DNA from: Lepraria neglecta
Taxonomy: Eukaryota; Ascomycota; Lecanoromycetes; Lecanorales; Stereocaulaceae
Assembly (NCBI GenBank): GCA_033220425.1
Contig: CM065652.1
Span: 3,720,001-3,784,000 of the forward strand
Direction: 5' to 3'
DNA: 64,000 nucleotides
The notes under the pieces: model-generated
The model's input: the letters and a program-made list of their open reading frames with translations, nothing else
The model's database searches: none
What the model was told of the DNA's origin: nothing
Made by a program: the position numbers and the translations under genes
In this document: positions 1 through 10,155 of the stretch, piece after piece
Numbering within the stretch: the first letter of the stretch is position 1
How the letters are laid out: each line of letters opens with the position of its first letter

Positions 1-1
1 T

Positions 2-385
2 GCAGCAATTCGAGATAAAGAGACGAAGAAGAAGGTGCTCATGACTGCGCCGCTGGATGGGACGATATTAGAAGGTGTGATTAGAGATTCGGTATTGGAT
101 CTTGCGAGGGAGAGACTGGTGCCTGAGGGGTGGGAGGTGGAAGAGAGGAAATTTACGATGAGTGAATTGGCAAGTGCAGAGGAAGAGGGGAGATTGATTG
201 AAGCATTCGGGACCGGGACGGCTGCGGTGGTGAGTCCGGTAAGGAATATACATTGGAAGGGGAGGCTGGTAAACTGCGGGTTGAGAGAAGATCAGGAGGT
301 CGGGGAGATCACCAAGAGGATGAAGGACTGGATAGAAGGGATACAACATGGTGACGAGGAGCATCCATGGAGCTTGAAAGTATAA
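2..385 (+). CDS. Branched-chain amino-acid aminotransferase, C-terminal part (5' truncated by window)
   Basis: PLP-dependent enzyme that reversibly transaminates Leu, Ile and Val with 2-oxoglutarate; fungi have mitochondrial and cytosolic forms. The frame is open from base 2, so the start and most of the protein lie left of the window. About 127 C-terminal residues are visible. They include the fold-type IV substrate-loop segment APLDGTILEGVIRDSVLDLA, then RLIEAFGTGTAAVVSPV (the conserved GTA cofactor/phosphate-binding turn) and the family's C-terminal EITKRMKDWIEGIQHGDEEH. The frame ends in TAA at 383-385 with no intron in the visible part. Identification rests on these class-IV motifs. Which compartment it serves cannot be told without the N terminus. 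Confidence 0.92.
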   Translation, partial: AAIRDKETKKKVLMTAPLDGTILEGVIRDSVLDLARERLVPEGWEVEERKFTMSELASAEEEGRLIEAFGTGTAAVVSPVRNIHWKGRLVNCGLREDQEVGEITKRMKDWIEGIQHGDEEHPWSLKV

Positions 386-1965
386 AAAAGAGTTTTTCCG
401 TCGTGCTGAAGCTTTATTGTTGGCGATTCCAACTATTCGAGGTAGCTGCCAAGCTCGATTATAGGAAAACTGACTCTCAATCCTGTCATCAACAGCACTT
501 ACGTTTATTTGCCAAGCTCCATTGTTTAAGAGCTGTGATTTCCAGGGATACAGCTCAACTGTTGGACATCTATGCTCATCATGGGCTTCTCTGGACATTC
601 AATTACGAGTTCCCAGCTTTCTCACAAGCATAACTACCAGCACCCTCGGACCAATAGGAGCCAGCAAAGGCAAAAATACCATGTCTACTGGAATACATCG
701 TTAGCTCGTTCGATGGAAGGATGTACGCTAATGGGGTCTTGATGCGCTCGATAATCTTGTTGAATCGCCTCAAGCGGACGGCCGCTCAAAACCCACGTTC
801 TTGGGGGTGGGTCTCATGACGGTATGTGTACACACAACAGAGAGTTTCACGGAAATCACATCAATGAGAAGCTTGAGGATGGCGAGAACCCGGGAACGTC
901 CATGATAGGGGTGCCTCTAACATGGCTCGGGATGCTGCTTAGGCAATACCCAGGCTACAGCCTTACACTTATAATGAAGGTCGTTAAGATGACGGCATAC
1001 GTGATGATTTTGAGGATGGCAAGAGCTCGGGAACAACTACGCCGAAGCGGGCGAAAAGAATGAGGGGCTACACGGGATCAGGGCTGCGCCACAGCCCCGA
1101 GCATCATCTCCGTCCAGCGAACGCATCTTGAATCACCATCCACATGATCCTGCCGTTCTGTCTGGCAATTAGAACGGAAGGAACACCGGCCCCCTATGCA
1201 GAACGGTTAGGTGGCGCGCAGTCAACAAATAAGGTCTTGAGATCCACGAAAGGTTTTGTATGAAGTCCCATCTTTCTCCTCTATCTAATGTGTTGTGGAG
1301 CTATGTGATTTTACAGACAAACATTGCCTCTAGTGTGACATCTACAATTTGGGATTTGACTTTCATTTCCTGCATTGAGGCTGCATAACGTTGCGTCAAG
1401 ACTAAAATTCAGTGGACGTCGATCCCAAACTAAGCATGTGTCCGGCTAATCGAAACGAAACAAATGAGAAAGCTTGGCTTATTCCTACAGATCTACATCT
1501 ACGGTACCTTTCCCAGCTGCTTCTTAGGGAAATGGGGCCTAGGTCGCCCGCATGCAACGGCGGCTTACTTGGGACTGTTAATCTTACTTTGGGATGGAAC
1601 GGCCCCACTACCACCAACCATCTCAATCATTGCAACATAAGCTTTACATCGTTGACTCATCTGCTGTGAGGGAGCCGCCGCATGTCTTTGCTGTCAACAT
1701 GCACGAAACCCGGCTCAATGCGAGATTTACTAGATTTTTGGGCCTTCTCCCATGCTGATTCTCAGCTAACGGGACGGGCTGACGACGTAGGAATGCGGGA
1801 CCGTTCCTGTGACCTGACGGTTGAGCGTCTCTCACGGTTCTGCTTGCTGTACATGCTCAGTGCCTGCAGATCCCATGAAGTATAAGATGGACTTCTTTCC
1901 ACTGCTTGGACGAGTCAATTCACCTCCAAGTTACATATCAAACTCCAGCCAAAACACCTACACTG
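386..1965. other. Gene-poor stretch with a small diverged direct repeat
   Basis: I see no convincing coding frame here. Bases about 863-898 and 1001-1034 are imperfect copies of one another (core GAGGATGGC[AG]AGA then CGGGAAC), the remains of a local duplication. The last 100 bases should hold the promoter of the GH43 gene. Confidence 0.4.
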
Positions 1966-2943
1966 ATGTTCAACATGTTCTTCCATTCCTTGCTCTTCTT
2001 ATTCTCACTCACCCTCCTTTCCTCACAAACCCCCGTAAAAAAACGAGCCTACTCAAGCGGCCCCGTCATCACCGCGAATTTCCCCGACCCAGCTTTCATC
2101 AACGTCGGCGGCTCCTACACCGCATTCTCAACCGCAAACGGCGGCGCGAACATCCCCATAGCCACCTCACCAGACTTCGCCACCTGGACCGTAACAGGCC
2201 AAGATGCTCTTCCCACCCTCCCATCCTGGAGCACGGGCAACACATGGGCACCAGATGTCGTTCAACTCGCCGATGGCTCCTTTGTAATGTACTTCTGCGC
2301 AACCCCCAGCTCTGCCCCAAGTATGCACTGCGTTGGAACAGCAACATCATCGACAGTCGATGGCCATTACAACGCCAGTTCCACCGTCCTAGCATGCCCA
2401 ACAGCTCAAGGCGGCGCCATCGACCCTGCAGGTTTCCAAGACAGCGATGGATCCCTCTACGTTGTTTATAAAATCGACGGCAATTCCCTTGGGGGCGGCG
2501 GTACCTGCGGTAACGGCAATGGCGAGTATTCGACACCTATCATGCTGCAAACTCTCGAGTCAGACGGCGTCACGCCCAGCGGCGATCCAGTAAAAATCCT
2601 AGACCGTGATGCGGCTGATGGTCCGCTCATCGAAGCTCCAGATTTGATACTGCATGAGGGGACTTACTTCCTCTTTTTCAGCAGCAATTGCTATAACGGC
2701 CCATACTACGATACCTCGTACGCGACTGCCAGCTCGATTACGGGACCGTATACTAAGGCTTCGAGTCCATTGTTAGTGAGTGGTGGTGATAATGGAGCGC
2801 TCAATTCTCCCGGTGGAGCGACTGTGGGGCCAGGTGGGACGCAGATGCTTTTTCATTCTGATTCTGAATCTGGGAATCCGGCTGTTAGGCAGATGTGGAC
2901 GGCTGGGATTGCGATCAGTGGGGGTACGGTTAGTATTAGTTGA
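1966..2943 (+). CDS. Secreted glycoside hydrolase family 43 enzyme
   Basis: Predicted extracellular five-bladed beta-propeller hydrolase acting on plant-wall arabinan/xylan side chains; the exact substrate is not readable. It is a single exon of 325 aa. I start at ATG 1966 because it opens a typical signal peptide (MFNMFFHSLLFLFSLTLLSS) followed by a dibasic KKR site suited to Kex2-type processing. The three GH43 acidic positions are visible: Asp41 in NFPDPAF (base), Asp153 in AIDPAGF (pKa modulator) and Glu223 in LIEAPDLI (acid). The WSTGNTWAPDVV blade motif lies between the first two. The length fits a single-domain GH43 without a carbohydrate-binding module. No frameshift is seen. A second in-frame ATG lies three codons downstream. 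Confidence 0.9.
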   Translation: MFNMFFHSLLFLFSLTLLSSQTPVKKRAYSSGPVITANFPDPAFINVGGSYTAFSTANGGANIPIATSPDFATWTVTGQDALPTLPSWSTGNTWAPDVVQLADGSFVMYFCATPSSAPSMHCVGTATSSTVDGHYNASSTVLACPTAQGGAIDPAGFQDSDGSLYVVYKIDGNSLGGGGTCGNGNGEYSTPIMLQTLESDGVTPSGDPVKILDRDAADGPLIEAPDLILHEGTYFLFFSSNCYNGPYYDTSYATASSITGPYTKASSPLLVSGGDNGALNSPGGATVGPGGTQMLFHSDSESGNPAVRQMWTAGIAISGGTVSIS

Positions 2944-3762
2944 GGGGGCGGTGGGGCGGGAAATGACATGGCGTATGTAGGTTCACAAATTGAGATCAGC
3001 AGATGAGGAATCAACACACGACACTGAATCCACACTCTTCTTTGAAAAATGACGTGTGGTTGACATGCGGCTTAATGTTTCATACTCTAAGGCTACGAGC
3101 CGTCGCATGCTAAGTTCTGTCCGGCTTTTGTGGGGAAGCTCTAAGGGATGATCATGCGGGGTTTTAGCTTCTACCGGTTTACAGGGTCTGATGTAGATCT
3201 GACATGACTCGAACTACGCATGATTTGGAACAAAAGTCTATCTCAAATAGGTGGAATGTCCAAACTAATGACGGAAAATATACGTGGGTGTGATATTGTG
3301 GGGGCTTGACGCGGCTCGGGTTTGTGGCCATTTCCTACACAACCACCTCATTTAGGGGCACTACGTTAGACACTCGGCTTTTGTAGAAAGGGCTTCATGT
3401 GGCTCCCGCTTATTGCGCCACGGTAGATCTTGAAGCACTGTAGGTACGGTGAAATATGATTAGAAAAGGATTGCAAGAAGGAAAGTGTGAAGATTAATGA
3501 GCCGTTGAGTTAAGAATGGCCTGTATCCAACATTCCTCTGAGCAAGTTCGACACCAATCACGTGCAAGTCACCCATAGGTTTGATCATTGAGAAGGGTGT
3601 ATACCAGTATATGTGCATATTTTAGGGAATCTGTGGAGAGAATACTGCAATCTGGCTCATATTCGAGTCCGCTTTTAGCAACTCGCAACTTTTGATGCCC
3701 CTTTCCTGCCACTTCGCCAGCTCAACTTTTCTAATATCTACAACTTTTTGTCTATGCCCCCT
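2944..3762. other. Intergenic region
   Basis: This is the convergent gap between the GH43 gene and the next minus-strand gene. I see no coding frame or structured element. The final 30 bases hold a C-run/G-run stretch that belongs to the Pro/Gly-rich C terminus of the next gene. Confidence 0.4.
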
Positions 3763-4545
3763 CTATTCCCCTCCCCCCTTTTGGGAGGGGGGAGGGAACA
3801 AACCCAAACTTTTGACCACTCCCTCACTCCATTCGACTCGACGTTGCCGTTCAAAAACAGTAGTATTCCAAATGATCTGAACCAAACCCAACCTCCCAGC
3901 GCCCTCCACATGCAGATCCGCCTTCCCATTAACCATAACCACAGATCCAATCTCCCACGGAATATCCACGCCCTGTCGTCCCGGCCTCGCCGCAGACATC
4001 GCAATATCCCCTTGTCGAAACAACGGAATCATGACATTGAGAACGTCGTATTCGAGACTGACAGTCCCCTGCTGATACACCACAACAGTCCGCTTAACCA
4101 TGAAATTGATTCTGCGCTGGTCAAAAAGGAGTCGTGCCTCCGAACTTGGTGAAAATATCTGTCATGCACTCAGTGAGCACATGTTCACTACTTGCAGCGA
4201 TTCTAAGGTACTCACCCGGGGATGATACACCTCCTGATACACCTCCGTCACCCTCTCCAAAGCCCTACTCAATTCAAGGGAGCCGCAGGCCAGATCTTCC
4301 ATTGGCACAGCGGTTATGAGACACTTACTCATAGATTTCAGCGCTAGTTGGACCTTTGGTGTTGCTGCTGTGACTAGATTTGTCAATGTTGCGGTAGGAG
4401 TGAAGATGCCGGCGATGTAGATGCCGCTTGGATCGGGGAGGATTTACGGCGGGGAGCGCAGCTGTTGCGTGATTCTGGCATAGACGGCGCTCTCGGCGGT
4501 AATTTCTTGGTCTCGTGTGATGTAACGGTTCCCGATTGTTGTCAT
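3763..4545 (-). CDS. Four-exon gene of unknown function (about 194 aa)
   Basis: I do not recognise the family. Four exons splice cleanly: 4545-4448, 4367-4329, 4267-4216 and 4158-3763, with introns of 80 nt (GTAAAT..CACAG), 61 nt (GTAAGT..TTGAG) and 57 nt (GTGAGT..GACAG). The phases agree throughout. The spliced product starts MTTIGNRYITRDQEITAESA. Next comes a helical middle (RALERVTEVYQEVYHPR), then a beta-rich C-terminal half with FMVKRTVVVYQQGTVSLEYD and WEIGSVVMVNGKADLHVEG, ending in a Pro/Lys/Gly tail (PPPSQKGGGE). There is no signal peptide or membrane segment, so it is probably intracellular. The in-frame TAA at 4446-4444 lies in intron 1 and is not a lesion. The gene model is well supported by phase; the function is unknown. 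Confidence 0.6.
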
Positions 4546-5343
4546 AGTTGCGGAGTGGATGGAGTGGTAGGGGGCACTTGGCAGGCTGTTGCGGAGTTGG
4601 TACAGAGGGCTTTGTAGGTTGTTGCGGAATGGAAAAGTCCACTTGGTGAGCTCTAAAATTGAGAAAAGGTGGTGCATCACTGCTTCATGTATAGTCCGAT
4701 TTTTTCCCCTTGGCCTCCGAAAGCGCAGAAAGGCGGGTCTTTCGCCATCGAAGTTGCAAGTGGTACGGGATGGACCCGCTCGGAGCCCTGTATAAACCTG
4801 TGACAGATCTGTGAATGGTGCAAATGGTGTAATTCGCAGCGAGCACCAGCTCAATCCCCACTCGAACCCCGCAGTGTCGGATGAGGAATACGAAGCTCGC
4901 ACCCGATGGGACATGAAGTACGTAACGTATTTCAAGTTGAAAGATGCCAAGGACGTGGTAAATATGAGCAGAGTGTCTGTCGATGCAAGCTCAAAGGGTA
5001 TGCCAAACATGTTTTCTGCTACTTGATATGGAGTTGAACTTTGTCAGTGCAAGCTTAGATACCTGGCTGAGATATATCCTTTTCATGACCATCGAAACGA
5101 AAAACGGTCGATACGCAATCCAAAAGCTCGTTGAAATGGTCTTTTCTCCACATGTATAAGCTTGATACCAGCGAATATACGCTCCGAAATCTCCTCAAAC
5201 TGGATTTCCTTATCCAATTCTGAGCCGGATATCGGTTATCATACGCTCTAGGATCAAATGAAGAGTAGCGCTTAAATTTGATGCTGAGCTGAATATCTGC
5301 TCAGGCCTGCTCCGTGGTCTTGTTAAAATCGTCTTTCTCGCGG
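4546..5343. other. Intergenic region
   Basis: Upstream region of the preceding minus-strand gene and 3' side of the patatin gene. The open frames here have no recognisable composition or motif. Nothing else was seen. Confidence 0.35.
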
Positions 5344-7222
5344 TCATAACTCTGGCTGCTCCCACCCCTGTCCAACACTAGCAGCCCTCGCCCTCCTCTG
5401 ACTCCTCACACTCCCCGCCTCGCTCCTCATCCTGACCGGACTCTCGACATCCATCGGTTTCCGTCTCCGAATAAGCTGATAGCACCGATCGAGCTCAATC
5501 TCAATCGCGCACCTGACTTTCAACGCACTAATGGCGGGCCAAACGCTTCGCTCCCCATGCAGGATCCAATACTCGATACTCTCCTTCTTTGGAGTTTCGA
5601 GTAGTTTGAGGAAGTCCGAGGGAGCGAGGTCGGGAACTAGGGTTAGTGACGCGCCGGGAACGGTTTCGTCGACGAGGAGGCGGCGGATGGCGGTGGGGAG
5701 AAGGCCGAGGGAGTCGAGTTGGGAGAGGCGGTGGTGGACTTCTTGCGTTACTAGTCTCAGTAGTGGTACAGCTACGCCTGTTCGTCTTGCTTGGCGCGGA
5801 TTGTCAGGATGCTGTAGGTCGCTTCGAAGGAAAGGGGCGATGTACGGTCGTGCCTGACTGACGACGAAGTGGTTGACGTTGAAGAGCTCGGCGATGCGGG
5901 AGAGAGGGGAATCCCGTTCGTTGGTGGTGTAGGAGGCTGTTTTCCAATTGTGGAATGTGATCTGGTTTTGAGGTGATGGGAGGGCAAGCCAGGGGACTAT
6001 GGCTCCGGTTTCGTCTTTGCAAAGGAGGGGGAGGGGGCGGTAGTGAGCTGTTGTGGAGGCGTTGGAGGCGAGGGCCGCGGACCAGATAAGCTGGAAAGTA
6101 GTTAGCGGGGTGGCAAAAAAAAACCCCCAAACCCGTGATACTGACGACATTAGGAGCTGTGAGATAGTTGAGCAGGTTAGGCACGCCGCCACGTCCGGAC
6201 GTGGCGACCGTAATATTCAAGACTCGCTTCGTCCTTGCGTAAGCCTCTTCGAAAGTCAAGTCGCCCACGTTAGCTCGCACGCATTCTTCAAGAACATTGA
6301 CATCCAAAAAATATCCCTCTCGTATAAACCTCGTGAGTCTGCGAAGCGACGTCTGCACAATGCCTGTCCTCTGCTTCGTCACCAATCCCTCCTTCTCTTC
6401 CCCACCCGTTATCTCGTGATTGTGTCTCGCGAAAGCCGTCAAATCAATGCCATCGCCATTCAGAAAATCCAACAATTCATCCTCGGTGTGGATGCCAACC
6501 AATGCGGCAATGAGCGCCCCGGTCGCCGTTCCCGTAATAATCCGGGGCAGCAGTCCCCTCAAATGCAGTGCCTTCACCACCCCAAGATGACAGAGCCCAA
6601 ACATTGCTCCTCCTTGCAAGACTAACGTCGACCGTCCAAATGCTTGCCGAGTATCATGCAGCAGATCCAATTTAGCCTGACTAGTCCACCCAGTCTCATA
6701 GCTTTGATTCGTAGGCAAGGCAGTCATATACTCAATAGCCAGCGCAACCTGTGTGACATACTCTTCAATCAAGAGCTTCGTGCCCGCATACGCTCTATTG
6801 AACAGCTTCGGCGTAGTGATATTGCCCAGGTTCCTCACAAGCCCACTTCTCAACAAATTCACTAGTCCCAAGATGTCTTCTTCCTCCATAGCACTGATGA
6901 TAGCTAGTCTACGCTCGTTCATGAGCCTGTAGTCGTAGTATTTGGAGGAGGCATTTTGGCGCCAGAGATCGAGGTGGAGGAGCTCGTCGAGGGTGAGGGC
7001 TGTGGCTTCCCATTCTGTGTAAGATTGGGCGTGGGCGAGGGTGGAGAGGAGAGCGTTGAGAGGAGGCTTTTTGGAGAGCCAGCTGTATGCTTTCTGTACG
7101 AGATCCTATGAGCCCCGGGCCCCTCGTGCAAGTGTTGAACGGGATGAACAGGGAATGTGACGTACAGTCTGCCAGTAGCTTCCTACCTCCGCGCAGACGC
7201 CCCATACTGATGACAGAGCCAT
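5344..7222 (-). CDS. DUF3336/patatin-like lipase-family protein with degenerate catalytic motifs
   Basis: Related to the Tgl3/4/5 triacylglycerol-lipase group of lipid-droplet patatins. Exons are 7222-7166, 7105-6146 and 6090-5344 (587 aa); introns are 60 nt (GTACGT..CATAG) and 55 nt (GTCAGT..TCCAG). Residues about 20-100 form the DUF3336 N-terminal domain (WEATALTLDELLHLDLWRQN). The patatin core begins STLVLQGGAMFGLCHLGVVK (about residues 179-198), the oxyanion-loop region. The nucleophile elbow, expected as GxSxG, reads GTATG (about 211-215), so the Ser is Ala. Near LSRIAELFNVNHFVVSQARP, where Tgl-type lipases carry a DG[SG] catalytic Asp motif just upstream, no DG is present. The family call is secure. 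Triglyceride-lipase activity is doubtful from this sequence; it may be a non-catalytic or divergent fungal branch. Confidence 0.88.
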
Positions 7223-7789
7223 TGGTGTGGCTCAATGGGCTATCTCAAGTTTGGCCTGCGGTGTAGCTCATCTCTCGTGCCATATTGTAAAGTCCCAGGT
7301 TATCTTTGTGTCATGGGGTTCTTTGCAGATGCCGGCTACACCCTAGAGCATGCCCTAGGGACGGCCGGCTAAGCGGCTAAACAGCCTCCCGGGTGGCTTT
7401 CCGCATCTATCACTTTAGGCTAACGCGCGACTCTAGGGAAACATATTTCTTTCCACCTGCCTTATGGAGCCCCCTATCTTATGAGTGTCACTGCTAATAA
7501 CTTAGGGCTACCCTTTAACAATACCAGGGAAATCTAGCGTTGCTATGGATAGTGCAAGCTTTCGTGGTTGATTTTGCTTTTCATTTCTAGCACCTCCAAG
7601 AACGACCTCGCGTTATCAATGCCGTGCGGACTATCGAGAAAGCACTTTCCATCAAAACAGTAACCCTGACATGAGAATCAGAGCGCTTGGAGCCCTCCTT
7701 TTCCACGGCAGTAAATACTCAATCTCCTAATAGTTGGCCTTCATATCTGCTGGTTGGCATAAAACCCCTGTCCACATCATAATCCACAA
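7223..7789. other. Intergenic region
   Basis: Promoter side of the patatin gene. Bases about 7325-7400 contain CCTAGAG/CCCTAGG-type short inverted words, but I cannot assign an element. No coding frame seen. Confidence 0.3.
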
Positions 7790-8167
7790 TCAATCCCTTG
7801 TCATTGCCATTGAAACGCCACCCTTTTCTGCTGCTGTTTCCGACATTACTTCAAAGTTTAGACCAGCACATGTCGCACAGAATATCGACGCGAGTGCGGA
7901 CCGGAAATCGGATCTCACGAGCGTAAAGAAAGGATCCACACATGGTTGGTTGTCTGCAATGGTGCAAGTGCGATCTTGGATCGCAATGGAGTCAAGGATG
8001 ATGAAGTGCACGCAGTTCAAGCTCGTACCTGGAAATTGGGATCGTACGATTTGATTAATTGCTTGTGGTGTCTTTTCCGTGAATGCAGAAACAAAAGTTT
8101 CTGTGCATGGCGTCCTGGTTTGAAAAGACTGGAGCCGAGCGAGATTGAGACTATCAATCAAGCGCAT
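7790..8167 (-). CDS. Small protein, copy A of a two-gene diverged pair
   Basis: Uncharacterised 125-aa frame starting at ATG 8167. The C-terminal 80 residues have the pattern V-x-FIILD ... TCT ... FFTLVRSDFRSALAS ... G-LNFEVMSETAAEKGGV. The neighbouring upstream frame (8705-8421) repeats it as VLILLD ... TCR ... YFSVRSDFLSAQVAL ... G-SNM ... EAAMADGV. The shared RSDFxSA motif and the order of the other positions point to tandem duplication followed by strong divergence. The pattern resembles small fungal DUF6924-like proteins; that assignment is from memory and tentative. No signal peptide. Either copy may be incomplete, since an unseen intron could add an N-terminal exon. Confidence 0.5.
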   Translation of the reverse strand: MRLIDSLNLARLQSFQTRTPCTETFVSAFTEKTPQAINQIVRSQFPGTSLNCVHFIILDSIAIQDRTCTIADNQPCVDPFFTLVRSDFRSALASIFCATCAGLNFEVMSETAAEKGGVSMAMTRD

Positions 8168-8420
8168 GCCGGAGGGATTATCTTTTGTCGAATCTGAAGG
8201 ATGGAGGGCTTCTTCAATGAAGATGTTCAGGACCTAAGAGACGTGGAGTTTGTTAGTCTCATGAATATTAATCAGATTAAACCAGATCCAAAAATGAGAT
8301 TGAGAATACTTCCAAAGGTGTTTCAGCTGTGCAAAACAAGGGTATGGTAACAGTATCCTGATGGCCGCAACTCGGCTTGCAGCATCTTTCCTAGGTCAGT
8401 TCGCTCGGCGGCCTGCTTTT

Positions 8421-8705
8421 TTATTGGACGACGTCTTCAACCTGATTATGCTCGATGGCGCCTTTTGAAGCAGAATAGTCCCGCAGTACTCCATCTGCCA
8501 TTGCTGCTTCGTTCCGCAGACGTTGCATATTGGAAGCCCCGTTGAGTACTGCATCCAGCGCGACCTGAGCACTTAAGAAGTCAGACCGTACCGAGAAGTA
8601 CTGTGCTAGTTTGCGGCTGACGAGGCGGCAGGTGAGCCCGATCTTCGAGGTCTCAATATCGAGGAGGATGAGGACTTCGTCTGTGAATCTCGATTGAGAA
8701 GACAT
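8421..8705 (-). CDS. Small protein, copy B of a two-gene diverged pair
   Basis: 94-aa frame starting at ATG 8705 (MSSQSRFTDEVLILLD). It aligns over most of its length with the frame at 8167-7790: LD, TC, the invariant VRSDF.SA motif, G..N and a final A...GV occur at matching spacing. It is shorter at the N terminus than its partner. The two are separated by about 250 bases on the same strand, so they may be tandem genes. They could instead be two repeats of one spliced protein; the intervening bases contain no frame I can join with confidence. Function unknown. Confidence 0.45.
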   Translation of the reverse strand: MSSQSRFTDEVLILLDIETSKIGLTCRLVSRKLAQYFSVRSDFLSAQVALDAVLNGASNMQRLRNEAAMADGVLRDYSASKGAIEHNQVEDVVQ

Positions 8706-9043
8706 AGCTTCAATTACCCCTCTTGTGCCGCCGGCATCAATGAATGAAGATGGAAACGCCTCCGAGGGTGGCCTTGACGGCTGTTGCTCTCATATTCCTG
8801 CTTTTGCGGTAACGAAGGCCAATCTCTGATGGCCTTCTGTTACGCTTTTATAGGCTTTCTCGAGGAAGCGACTGAGGGTCTTTCAAATTGGTTCAACTAG
8901 CTGTCTGCACTTAAATCTGGCACGACAGACTGACCTCTTGATTGATCTCAGCTGTACAGAAGACTGGTATCAAGGTTTTCTCGTCGTTACGTATGGAAGG
9001 TATGATCTAGACAGTGGACCACTGTCCCTGTTAGCAATTGTAG

Positions 9044-9345
9044 TACTGCAAAGGAGTTCTGCTGCGCAGCGGAGGTTTGACATTAATTGAGAAGTACTTG
9101 ACTAGAGTCAAAATGCTTGGGGGTCTGTATGAGAGGATTAGAAGGGAGGAGTACGAGACTGAGTTGGAGAAGATAGGTCTGCGGAAGTTAAGGGAGGTTG
9201 CATGGGAAGAGAATACGCTAGAGGCAGATGCAGAATAACGGGTGGAGGATGAAGCTTTGGCGTCTACGAAATACAGGTTTGGCATAGAGCGGAGGAAAGA
9301 GAAATTGAGTAACATAATTATGAGACAAACCGAGCAAAACGAATA
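9044..9345 (+). pseudogene. Possible coiled-coil gene fragment interrupted by a stop
   Basis: The plus frame from 9044 (first ATG 9113) reads a charged heptad-like stretch, KYLTRVKMLGGLYERIRREE, continuing ETELEKIGLRKLREVAWEE. It is cut by TAA at 9236-9238 and continues in frame as RVEDEALASTKYRFGIERRK. The Lys/Arg/Glu-rich helix composition on both sides of the stop suggests a decayed coiled-coil exon. No family recognised. The antisense frame of this stretch is Ser/Leu-rich and looks like its shadow. Confidence 0.25.
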
Positions 9346-10067
9346 AAATAGATGATGGGATAGAGGGCGACAAGAATGAAGAACTGAATAGCAGGATCGC
9401 TGGTAGCAATGCGTCATTTCGCAATATCAATGCCCAATATGGCTCACCTTGAATCACGCTGACACCCATAATAGCTGACTTTGGTGAGAACTTCTTGTCA
9501 CATTTTTTTTGGACGCGTCCTCGCCTTCCATAGCATCACGTTGTTTTGGCGCATTAGATGCTTTCGCTCTAGAATTGGCGCCATCCACTATCATCGATTC
9601 ACACTTGGCGGAATGATACTCGGGTTTGTCAAATTTTGGGGTTGTTCCGGCTCTTCACTCTGCCCCTTTTGCCAATTATTCCACCGTTCGGATGGTCTCA
9701 TTCCCACTATCTAGCCTCTTGTCTCAAGGACTTGTTAGGACCATATCCTATCACTCCTCTGGCACCTTTCAGCGTTATCAGGCTCCATGCCTCACATGCC
9801 CTACCCCTCGCTCTAATCACGCTGTTACATCTCCCCAGCGATTAACTCGTTAAACAACATTCCAAGCTAGGCTTCGCTGTCCATTAATAGTAGGAGCTTC
9901 TACACTCGGTAGTGGGCACGAACATGTTGCCTAGCCTCATAGGCTTCGATGTGTTGATACATAGGGCTTCTTTTGTGAAAGAGAAAAGTCTTCGAGGCTA
10001 CCCTGTAGGGAGTTTTCCCTAGGGCAGGCGCTTTTCGCGGTGCGTAGCCGTTATTCATGTTTCAGAG
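9346..10067. other. Gene-poor region
   Basis: Open frames are short and of random composition. Nothing that can be supported was found. Confidence 0.3.
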
Positions 10068-10155
10068 AGCGCTTTTGCGGAGCGCTTTAGGTGGCCGCTC
10101 TTGGTGACCGCCTTTGGTGGCCGCTTTGCATGGCCGCTTTTGGTGGCCACTCCTG
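10068..10155 (+). repeat. Degenerate GGTGGCCGCTTTT minisatellite
   Basis: About six imperfect tandem copies of a 13-18 bp unit, variants of [TG]GGTGGCCGCTTTTGG (for example GGTGGCCGCTCTTGGTGACC, then GGTGGCCGCTTT and GGCCGCTTTTGGTGGCC). Unit spacing varies and copies differ by substitutions. The direct tandem arrangement with no spacers rules out a CRISPR array. Confidence 0.6.

Noticed and set aside
4444-4446. In-frame TAA that seemed to break the gene at 4545-3763
   Set aside because: It lies inside a phase-consistent 80-nt intron (GTAAAT..CACAG). The spliced frame is open throughout.
9031-9417. 128-aa minus-strand Ser/Leu-rich frame
   Set aside because: Its composition is what antisense of the plus-strand charged coiled-coil frame would give, and it has no motif.
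10068-10155. Possible CRISPR-like array
   Set aside because: Units are directly tandem and degenerate with no spacers, and the genome is fungal.
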